Of a stretch of 64,000 nt of DNA, positions 18,486 to 27,200 are shown piece after piece. The position numbers and the translations under genes are program-made. The notes under the pieces were generated by a model. The model ran no database searches. It was not told where the DNA came from and worked only from the letters and a program-made list of their open reading frames with translations. This stretch comes from Luteolibacter flavescens (GTDB lineage Bacteria; Verrucomicrobiota; Verrucomicrobiia; Verrucomicrobiales; Akkermansiaceae). Location of the stretch: contig NZ_JAPDDS010000019.1 of assembly GCF_025950085.1 (NCBI RefSeq), positions 36,342 to 100,341 on the forward strand, read 5' to 3'. Each line of letters opens with the position of its first letter. The stretch's first letter is position 1.

Positions 18486-18880
18486 GGGGAGGATACATGG
18501 ACGTATTGTGAATTCGCGTGTCTTTGGCTATGCGTATGTTGATGGAATCATGTCATGAATTGTGGTAATGATGGCATGATTGATGGGGGAACTTCCCATC
18601 GGGCCGAGAGATTGAGGCCTGGGTATGTGCGGGGCGTGGCGAGATTTCGGGTGAAACCAATGAGTTATCGAATGATCGGCAGGGGTGAAGTAGCCGATCA
18701 GTTCGTGGGTCTCCGCAGGCTTTCAACAGGTGGGTGCCGGTGGGGGCTGCTGCCGAGGAGGGAGGCCCGGGGAGCCGAGGGTGGGGATGGCCGTGATATG
18801 GCTTCGCCGCACGCGGAGCGATGCGGACCACGATGGTGGGCCGCTTTGGCTCTGTGGAGCAGGCGGCGCGTGATCTTGCC
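18486..18880. other. Intergenic region upstream of the cas operon
   Basis: This stretch of 395 bases holds no supportable gene. The first 110 bases next to cas3 are AT-richer than the surroundings and should carry the cas operon promoter, but no convincing -35/-10 pair was found. Small open frames here have neither conserved features nor plausible starts. Confidence 0.5.
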
Positions 18881-19612
18881 TCAGCGGGTCTCGGTCAAGG
18901 GGAGCACCTTCACCGGGACGCGGGGCTTGTTGCCGTCGGCTGCGTAAATGACGTACTGCTGGAGCTTGTCGGCGCTCCTTGTGACGGTGGTGGAGAGGCA
19001 GGATTGCAGGGTGCCGTCGGCGCCGGGGTAGAGGATGGAGACGGTGGTTTCCTGCGTGCCGGCGGGCAGGCTGCGCATGATCGAGGTGCGCGGCTCGAGC
19101 TTGAGCTTCTCGGTGCCGATGACGATGCCCATGGGCTTCGCGGTCACATTGATGAATCGGCAGTCGCCCTTGCTGCGGTCGGCCTTGCCATCGGGGACGT
19201 GGATCACGCCGACCTTGTTCCAGTCCGGGCCGGTGCGCCAGATGAGGGCGAGGGTGGCCTCAGAGGTGGAAAGCGGGATCTTCGCCCATGGGCCGGAAGG
19301 CTGGCGCGTCTCCACGGAGCGGTTCTCCGGGAGCGGGAACTGGAGCGGATCCGACGCGATGCCGAGGCGGAGGCGCAGCTTGAGGTTCTCGGGCTCGCCG
19401 GACTCGGAGAGCGCGGGGACTTCCAGATTGCGCGGCGGGATGGTGCCGTCCGCGGCGGGGATTTCGTAGCGCACGCCATTCCGCACTTCCTGGCGGTATG
19501 GCGGTGGATCACCCAGCGTGAGGATGCGCAGGGAGTGCGGCGTCGGCTTGTCCTGTGCGGAAGCGAGCAGCGGCGAGAAAATGAAAAGCAACCGGAGCGT
19601 GCGGAGCATCAT
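18881..19612 (-). CDS. Exported protein of unknown function
   Basis: A 243-residue protein with a Sec signal peptide (MMLRTLRLLFIFSPLLASA, cleaved before QDKPTP). The mature part looks all-beta. No enzyme motif is visible. Its second half (roughly ATLALIWRTGP through FINVTAKPMGIVIGTEKLKL to the end) resembles in layout the exported protein at 59715-60650, where the matching stretch reads VVINLSGRELAIHRGDVPYK. The two probably belong to one Verrucomicrobia family found beside pseudopilin-like 'Verru_Chthon' genes. The start may be either of two consecutive ATGs (19612 or 19609). Confidence 0.7.
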   Translation of the reverse strand: MMLRTLRLLFIFSPLLASAQDKPTPHSLRILTLGDPPPYRQEVRNGVRYEIPAADGTIPPRNLEVPALSESGEPENLKLRLRLGIASDPLQFPLPENRSVETRQPSGPWAKIPLSTSEATLALIWRTGPDWNKVGVIHVPDGKADRSKGDCRFINVTAKPMGIVIGTEKLKLEPRTSIMRSLPAGTQETTVSILYPGADGTLQSCLSTTVTRSADKLQQYVIYAADGNKPRVPVKVLPLTETR

Positions 19613-19696
19613 GCCGGGGGCTGTAAGGGGAAAGCCCGGGTCGGTTCACGATGGGGTTTGTGACAATCGCGTCGCTTTCCCGTGTTTCCTACCGTT

Positions 19697-19735
19697 CACT
19701 ATCCCCGCGCCGCATGTCGCGACGCGGGGATAGTG
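19697..19735. repeat. Perfect 13-bp inverted repeat, possible terminator
   Basis: CACTATCCCCGCG (19697-19709) pairs exactly with CGCGGGGATAGTG (19723-19735) around a 13-base loop. It lies 10 bases beyond the stop of the giant minus-strand gene at 19745. No T-run follows on either strand, so a classical intrinsic terminator is uncertain. Confidence 0.5.
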
Positions 19736-19744
19736 ACGCGAGCG

Positions 19745-22700
19745 TCAAGGCGTGACGACCAGGCGCAGGTAGATCGACGCAGGCACGGGGCCTTCGGAAA
19801 TGGTGAGCGTGGCCTCGACTGTCTCCGGATCTTCCTCGGCAGCGGAAACGACTCGCAGCGCGATGTCTGCGGTCTGGGTGCCATTGCTTTCACCGCTGCG
19901 GTGCCATGTCTGCAGGTCGGTGGACCACTCGACATTGGCAGTCACATCGGTAGCGCTCTTCGATCGTGGGAAGCTGGCGGTGAAAGTTCCGCCTGCATCT
20001 CCCGCAGCGACCGCGCGCAGTGAGCCGAGATTGGCAGCCGCCGCGTTGTGCGTGCCATGGAAGTATTCGAGCAGGTTTGAGATGCCATCGCCATCGTCGT
20101 CGCCATCCGGGGAGGAGAGGCCCTTGTCGTGGAGGTAGGATTGCAGTGGGCGATCGTGGATCGTCGCGGTGGCATTGCCCGGCTCGCCGAGGGTGTAGGC
20201 GGCATTTGGCAGCAGGGTGACGATGATGTTCTCGGTGCCCTCCACCACGTCATCGACGAGGACATCGGTGTTGATGGTGGCGGTGAGCTGCCCCGCGGGG
20301 ATCTCGATGGTGCCCGGGAGCGAGGTGTAGTCGGCACCATCCGTGGCGCTGCCCGAGGTGGCGTAGTGGACGGTCAGCGGGGCATCCGCGGCACCGCTGC
20401 GGGTGACGGTGAAGGCGATCCCGGTGTCTCCTCCGAACTCATGCCCCTCCGCATCGCTGGCCGTCACGGAGACGGCGGTGGTCACCGGCTTGAAGGGCGC
20501 GAGATTGAACGGGACGACCAGGAAACGCAGGTCCACTGCCTGGAAGGTACCGTCGAGCTGAGGCAGATCCTGGCTGAAGATGCGGAAGGAATTTCCGGAG
20601 CTGGAGTAGGAGTGGATGTTATCTCCTGCGGCACCGCTGCTCGTCGAGTCACCGGTGAGGAAGATGGCGGCACTGGCGGAGCGGATCTCCGTGCCATCGC
20701 CAAAGGTGATCTCGAAGTAATCGTTCGTCTTCGTAACGGTGGCACCCATGTCGGAGAGGCGGCCATTGAGCGGGACGAGATTGCCATTGGCGCGGATCAT
20801 GCCGCTCAGCACGCCCGGCGTATCGGCCGGGATGTGGAGGAAGGAGAAGCTGCCATTCTGCGAGTCGCTGGAGTTGTCCCGCACGTCCACGATCCACTGG
20901 CTACCGTCTTTCCGGACGGAGAGCACGTTGTCGCCATCGGTGCCGCCATTGCCATTCGGGAAGGCAAGCAGATTGCCGGTCGTGGGTAGGCCGGAGATGG
21001 TGTAGAGCCCGTCGCCGACGCGGCGGACGGTGGTGCCTGCGGGGAGATTGCCGCCGAGCAGCGCACCGTCCGCGGTGATGCTGGCACCGGTCCAGCCAGC
21101 GGCATAGGGGAGGCATGCCACCGCCGTGCCTGCCGACTCCTCGGTCAGGGTGGGATTGGCGTCCGCGGCGTTCGGGTTGGAATTGTCGGAGACATTCACC
21201 CAGGCGTTGCCGGAGCCGTCGGAGTAGGGCAGCGCCACGTTGTCGATGGAGTCCACGCCGGAGTTCCCCGCGTTTTCCCAGTTCGCCGTGATGATGGCAT
21301 TGGAGAGGAATTTCACCGGGCTGCCATTCACGCGGAGGACCAGGTCGCCGACATTGCTACCCGGCGAGGTGAAGGCGAGCGGAGCGGGTGATCCGGCGAT
21401 CAGCGTCCATCCGGCATTGAAGCGACCGGTGGACACGGTGGAGACGTCAGGCACCACGGGCTGCGCGATGACCTGCACGGCGACGGGTGCGGAGAAGGAG
21501 GTGTTTCCTTCGTCATCGGTGGCCTTCGCGAGGATGGTGTGGCTACCCGCGGGCACGTCTTGCCAAGTGAAGGAGTACGGGGCTGTGGTTGCCTCGCCGA
21601 GCTTGGTGGTGCCGGAGAAGTACTCGACCTTCGTGATCGAGCCATCGATGTCGCTGGCCGAGGCTTCGAAGGTGAAGCTGCCCGGCTCCTCCATCGTGCT
21701 GCCATTTGCAGGCGAGGTGACCTCGACCGTCGGCGGAAATGGTACGCCGGAGGTGATGAACGAGCGGACGGGAGTCGATGCGGTGGTGGTGCCGTCGCTG
21801 ACGGTGGCGTACCATTCGTAGCGCGTGCCGGGCTCCAGGTCGGGCAGTGCCAGCGATGCGGTGCCGGGCTGGACGGTCACGCTGCCGATGGGTGTGAAGG
21901 GCCCCATGCCGCCCTTGAGATTCACGTCGAGGGAAAACTGGCTGTCTTCATCCGTCTCGAAGACATCAAGCACGGGCGAGTAGGTGCTCACCTCCACACG
22001 ATTGAGGGCGGGGATGAACTTCATGATCCGAAGCCAGGCATCGCCGCCATTCGAGCGGCTCTGGTAGTCGGCCAGCAGGGAGTGGACGGCGCGGCCCTCG
22101 AAGGTGTCCGTGCGGCGTCCCTCCCCGGCAATGTGGCCGCCGTGCATGAGGATCAGGTTCGGATTGTCCTTCAGCGCCTCGTAGATGGCGGCACCCAGCA
22201 CGCTGAATCTCGCGGGGTTGCCCGTGTTCACCATGTGGTGGGTGATGACGATGCCGCGGCGGGCGGGGTGCGCCTTCAGCAGCGCGTCCGCCCATTCCAG
22301 ATCGGCCTCATCCGGAGTGAGGTCGAATTCCAGGCTGATGACGATGAAGTCGATGCCGCCCGCGGTGAAGAGCGTGTAGTTGTTGTCCGCGCTGTGGGGC
22401 ACCGAGGTGCCGCCATACCAGCTCTTGTCCGCGAAGTGATTGATGCCCGTCTCCGGGTGGACGCCGAAGTAGGTATTGAAGTTCGTGGTGGTGCCGTCCG
22501 CGTCGCCGATCGGGGTCTGGTCGTGATTGCCCACGGCCAGGATGTAAGGCACGCCATCGGGTGATCCGGTGGTCGCGGGATTCTCGAGGCGATACATCGC
22601 GTTCGATGCATTGGTCCATTGCTCAAGCGCGGTGTCGGGACGGTCGCCATGCTGGGTGATGTCGCCGAGATGGAGGACGAAGCCGATGTTCCGCGCGTCC

Positions 22701-24064
22701 TTCTCCGCCACGATCCAATCGGTCTGTGCGGAGAAGAGCGCAGCGCGTTGGCCACCGGTATTTTCCGAATAGAACTGCGTGTCCGGCAGCGCGACCACAG
22801 AGAAGGAACCCGTCGGGTCCACCGCGCTGACGCGGCGCGCGTGGTAGGTCACGGTGAGCGGCTCGCCATCCGCATCCGCGACGGTCGTGGTCAGCGAGGA
22901 ATCCGGAGCCACTTTGATGGCCTCATCCGCAGGTGTGGAAGCGGCGATGGTCGGCGCGGAATTCGCGACCGTGGCCGAGAAGAAGGCGAAGCTGAAGACA
23001 TCGTCCGTGGGAGTCTGCATGTCCTGGAGATCCGGCACCTGCGGGGCTGCTCCCAGGTCGCGGCTTTCGATGATCCAGCGCTGGTTCCCGGCGTCCCAGC
23101 CTGCGGAGACGATGTTGTCCACATTGTAGTTCACGCCACCTTCAGGGCTGACGATCAGTGTGCCGGAGTCGGCAGTGTGGCCGGGGATGCTGAGATACCA
23201 GCGTCCGGTGCTGCCCTTCGTCACGGTGAAATTCCCGCTCGCCACGTCGGTGGTGGCGTCGCCATTCACGCGGCCGAGCGCGACCAGACGACCGGCACCG
23301 ACGGACGCGGCGGGCAGGTAGGCGAAGCCCACGCCGTCGTTCTCATAGGACGAGCCGTTGGCGGCATTGTCGTGGCAAAAGATGTGGAAGCTGCCGTCCG
23401 CGTTCGCGCGGGAGAGGGCGAAGTTGTCCTCGTTCTTCGCGCCGGTCACCAGCAGCACGCCGCTTTGCGAGGCGTTCGCCACCATCGGGGCGAGATCGAG
23501 GTGATATTGCCCGTTGGTTTCGGCAGGGTCTGTTAGATTGACGCCGAGTTGCAAACCCTGGGTTCCGATGAAGCGCGTGAGCGGCCCGTTGTTGACATCA
23601 TTGGTGGCAAATCCGCCGGGGTAGATGTCATAGGGAAGGTAGGCGTAGGATACATCGTGGTTTGCCTCGATGTTGTCGCCATGCAGCGCAGCGTGGATGG
23701 CGATCCAGTATTTGCCCGTGTCCTCTTCGAATCCGAAGCTGCTCGTGGCGAAGAACTCTCCCGGGGCCGGTCCGCCGGTGGCGCTGTCATTGCGGGTGAG
23801 CTGGGCGATCGAGCTGAGCAGGATGCCATTCTCCATGTCCCGGCCACGGCCGAAGTCCATGGTGTAGTCGCCGCGGTTGGAGGTGCCCAGGAAGTTGCCG
23901 CCAGCGGTGCTGCCGGGGGCTTTCACGATCGATACACCGGGATTGGCGGAGTCGATGATGTTGTTGTTATTGGCAAGTTGGGTCACCCGGAGTGACCCGA
24001 CTTCCACGGCAAAGGACGCGCACGAAAGCGACGCGGAGAGAGATATGATAAGGCCCGGCTTCAT
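19745..24064 (-). CDS. Giant secreted multidomain protein with metallophosphoesterase domain
   Basis: A 1439-residue exported protein with signal peptide MKPGLIISLSASLSCASFA. In order: an N-terminal domain (about 20-200) shared with the divergent paralog at 24300; a repeated module (about 201-370); a calcineurin-like metallophosphoesterase (about 420-700) with LPDTQF, HLGDITQHGD, GNHD, ITHHM and HGGHIAGEG; an Ig/fibronectin-type stretch (about 705-866); a second copy of the module (about 880-1190); a Calx-beta-type domain (about 1195-1305); and an Asp-rich repeat DGDDDGDGISNLLEYF (about 1320-1336) before the C-terminal domain common in Verrucomicrobia exoproteins. The phosphoesterase metal ligands look complete, so it may cleave phosphoesters outside the cell, but the substrate is unknown. 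No PEP-CTERM tail or other anchor is seen. Confidence 0.85.
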   Translation of the reverse strand: MKPGLIISLSASLSCASFAVEVGSLRVTQLANNNNIIDSANPGVSIVKAPGSTAGGNFLGTSNRGDYTMDFGRGRDMENGILLSSIAQLTRNDSATGGPAPGEFFATSSFGFEEDTGKYWIAIHAALHGDNIEANHDVSYAYLPYDIYPGGFATNDVNNGPLTRFIGTQGLQLGVNLTDPAETNGQYHLDLAPMVANASQSGVLLVTGAKNEDNFALSRANADGSFHIFCHDNAANGSSYENDGVGFAYLPAASVGAGRLVALGRVNGDATTDVASGNFTVTKGSTGRWYLSIPGHTADSGTLIVSPEGGVNYNVDNIVSAGWDAGNQRWIIESRDLGAAPQVPDLQDMQTPTDDVFSFAFFSATVANSAPTIAASTPADEAIKVAPDSSLTTTVADADGEPLTVTYHARRVSAVDPTGSFSVVALPDTQFYSENTGGQRAALFSAQTDWIVAEKDARNIGFVLHLGDITQHGDRPDTALEQWTNASNAMYRLENPATTGSPDGVPYILAVGNHDQTPIGDADGTTTNFNTYFGVHPETGINHFADKSWYGGTSVPHSADNNYTLFTAGGIDFIVISLEFDLTPDEADLEWADALLKAHPARRGIVITHHMVNTGNPARFSVLGAAIYEALKDNPNLILMHGGHIAGEGRRTDTFEGRAVHSLLADYQSRSNGGDAWLRIMKFIPALNRVEVSTYSPVLDVFETDEDSQFSLDVNLKGGMGPFTPIGSVTVQPGTASLALPDLEPGTRYEWYATVSDGTTTASTPVRSFITSGVPFPPTVEVTSPANGSTMEEPGSFTFEASASDIDGSITKVEYFSGTTKLGEATTAPYSFTWQDVPAGSHTILAKATDDEGNTSFSAPVAVQVIAQPVVPDVSTVSTGRFNAGWTLIAGSPAPLAFTSPGSNVGDLVLRVNGSPVKFLSNAIITANWENAGNSGVDSIDNVALPYSDGSGNAWVNVSDNSNPNAADANPTLTEESAGTAVACLPYAAGWTGASITADGALLGGNLPAGTTVRRVGDGLYTISGLPTTGNLLAFPNGNGGTDGDNVLSVRKDGSQWIVDVRDNSSDSQNGSFSFLHIPADTPGVLSGMIRANGNLVPLNGRLSDMGATVTKTNDYFEITFGDGTEIRSASAAIFLTGDSTSSGAAGDNIHSYSSSGNSFRIFSQDLPQLDGTFQAVDLRFLVVPFNLAPFKPVTTAVSVTASDAEGHEFGGDTGIAFTVTRSGAADAPLTVHYATSGSATDGADYTSLPGTIEIPAGQLTATINTDVLVDDVVEGTENIIVTLLPNAAYTLGEPGNATATIHDRPLQSYLHDKGLSSPDGDDDGDGISNLLEYFHGTHNAAAANLGSLRAVAAGDAGGTFTASFPRSKSATDVTANVEWSTDLQTWHRSGESNGTQTADIALRVVSAAEEDPETVEATLTISEGPVPASIYLRLVVTP

Positions 24065-24299
24065 GAAATCCGGGGAGGGGGAACCTGTTCAAGGTGCTTT
24101 GGGAAACCCTGTTTTGTGAGGAAAACGTAATGTGAACATTCAGTCACAAGAAAATCTGGTCGCGGCACTTTATTGCAACATCTGCGTCACTTGATGCTTA
24201 AAAGTGGGGATTTATACGAAGCCTCACGAAAGAATGATGTCTGGTTTGTCACTTTTAATCGCTCGTTGAGAAGAGACACGACGGCACTCTCCGCGCCGC
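24065..24299. promoter_or_regulatory. Divergent promoter region of the two giant genes
   Basis: This 235-base region separates two giant paralogs transcribed away from each other and is AT-richer than average. For the plus-strand gene, TTGATG (24191-24196) and TATACG (24213-24218) with 16-bp spacing form a plausible sigma70-type promoter. A promoter for the minus-strand gene must lie to the left but is not clear. Confidence 0.45.
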
Positions 24300-27200
24300 A
24301 TGAACAAACCAAACTCAAAAGCGCTTGCCACGCTGCTAGCATGTTCGCTGGGCGGCACCGCATTCGGCGTCGAGCACGGGACATTGGACATCGTCCAGCT
24401 CAACAATACGAACAACAACCAGGCCCACGGTAGTCCGGCGGTGTCCGTGGGTATCGTCGCCTTTGGGCAATCTGAATTCTTCAATGTGGTCGGCCACAAC
24501 AAGGGCGACTTCGACATGATGTTCTCGAGCGACCGGACGACCGATCGCGGCAATGGCATCATGATTTCCTCGGTGGCGGAGATCGCCCGGAACAACGGAG
24601 CCGCCCCCAATGCCGGAGGCAGGAACGGCATCACCTACGCGGTCAGCAGTTCCGAACCGAATGCCGGCGGCTACTACATTCCGACACACTCGACTTTGGG
24701 TGGCACGGAAGACGTCAATCAGGAGTTCAATGTGGACGTTTCCGCTGCCTGGTTCCCGCATGCCGAGGGTTGGCTTGCAGGTCATTTCAAGCCGGCTGCG
24801 ACCATCTATTCTTCGTCTGCGATCAAGATTGGCAGGGAGTTCGTGAGTGCAGGAAATGGCACCGCTGTGGTCGATTTGCGCCACCTGCGTTCGCACGGCG
24901 TGGAGGCTACCTCCCAGAACGGCGTGCTGCTCGTTTGCGGTGGGGACAATGCCGCGAACTTCGCGATGGCACGCGCCAATGCCGACGGCACTTTCACCGT
25001 GTCGTCTAGGAGCAATTCCAACACCGGATCCGCCTACAATTCGTCGGGTGTGGCCTTTGTCTATGTCCCGATGGTCTCGGCCGGGATGGGTCAGGTCAGC
25101 GCCGCGGGCTCGGTCCGCAGCGATGGTAGCAAGGGCTTGTCAGGCGGAGACTTCGCAGTCACCAAGCTTGGCACGGGCCGCTGGCTGCTGAAGATCGGTG
25201 AGGAAGGGGCAGAGCGCACCTTCGAAGAAGGAACGCTGATCATCTCCGCGGTAGGCGGATTGGCCCCGCAGGGTGCCAATCCGGTGCCGAAGAACGTGAA
25301 CAACTACGTCGCTTACCAGTGGAGCGATGCGGATGGCGGCTGGATCGTGGAGAGCCGCGACTCCCTCGCTGCTGCCCTGGAAGATGGGGCAACTCCTGAC
25401 GAGGAGATGTTCAGCTTCGTCTTCCTCACTCCGGGGATGGAGCCGCTGATGCCCTACGAGAACGTCTCCTTGCCCGATGTCGAGCTGACCAGTCCGGTGC
25501 AGGATGGCTACCACACCGTCGGCGAGCCGATGACCCTGGCGGCAGCCGTCGATGCTCCGGAGAACGTGGAGATCGCCAAGGTGGAGTTCTACATCGACGG
25601 AGAGTTGGTGGGCACCTCCACCACGGCACCTTACGAAGTGCAGTGGGAAGTCGAGGGAACGGGCACGCATCTGATCGAGACCTTCGCCTACACCACCGAC
25701 AATGCGGTGGCTGGCGCGCGTCGCCTGACTTTCTACGGCATGGCCCCGGTAGGATCGGTGACGGTCCCCGGTTACTCAGCGGCCATCATGGATGGCGGTG
25801 ACCTGGAATTCGATGTCACGGCGCTGGACCCCGACTATGTCGCAACCCCGACCACACCATGGCAGATTCTCGCCAATACCCCGGGATCGCAGGCTTTCAG
25901 CTCTCCAGGTGACGTGCGCGGAGCTCCGCTCGTGAACATCAATGGCGCTCCGGTCCCATTCAACTCGGGCATCCTCTTCGGAACCAATTTCCTCGGAAGC
26001 ACCTACTCCGACATCACGACACGTGGTTCTATCGACAACAACGTGATCGGCTTCTCATCGGGTGGGAATTACGCCCTCAAGGTCGAAGACAACAAGCAAG
26101 GCGGAGGCAATCCTCCAGTCCGTGCCGAGTCCGGCCGCTTCTCCCTGGGCTTCTTCCCTTACGCCAGCGGATGGGTGGGCGCTACCTTGGCGGTCGACGG
26201 CTCCGTGGTGGGCGGGAACTCGAACCTGCCTCCGGGCGTGACCATCACCAAGGTGACCACGAGCACGACCACCAGCGACTTCGCGATCGAAGGCCTGCCG
26301 ATGAGTGGAAACCTGCTGGCCGTGAGCCAGGGAGAGACCTCCGACAACGTCGTTTCGATCGGCCGAAGCAACAACCGCTGGCTCCTGCGCAGCATCGATA
26401 ACAACGGTAGCAGCGAGGATGACAGCGTCAGCTTCCTGTATGTTCCGGAGGATGTGCCGCAAATCCTCAGCGGTCTGATCGCTGACAGTGGTGCTCTAAC
26501 GCCGCTCAATGAGACCATGGCGGCCCACGGCGCGAAAGTTCGCCGTACCGTGCTCGGCTACGAGATCACCTTCGGCGACGGTAGCAAGATCAACCCGTCG
26601 AACACGATGTTGATGCTCAGCTCCGACTTCAACAATGGAGCCGGCGGTGACAACATCTATGCCTACCACACCCGGGGTAATACTTTCGTGGTCTTCTCCC
26701 ACGATCTTCCCAACATCGCTGGTGGCTTCCAGAACGGCGGCTTCCGTTTCCTCGCAGTGCCGACCACGCCGTCGGCGGATCCCGGCCAGCAGGTATTCGT
26801 GACGCCGTCCGTCCCCACGGTGGACGAGGGCGACGATCTCAAGTTCCGCTTCGCCCGCATGGGTGGAGACGTTTCCCAGCCGATGACGGTGAACTACACG
26901 GTCACTGGCACCGCCACCTCGGGCGCTGACTTCGAGGCCCCCTCCGGCTCGGTCACTTTCCCCGCCGGAGTTTCCGCGGTGGAAGTGCCGCTCACGACTC
27001 TGGCTGATTCGGACTTCGAGGTCCGCGAGACAGTCGTCATCACGTTGGAGGCTCCGGCGGGCTCCAGCGTCGGCAGCGGCACGGCCGTCGGTGAGATCCG
27101 TAACGTGGCCTATCGTCCGTCGATCCAGACCGCAAGCTTCCAGCAAGGAGTGGATGGCTACACCGGCTACTACGGCAAGCGCTATGGAGTGGGCATCAGC

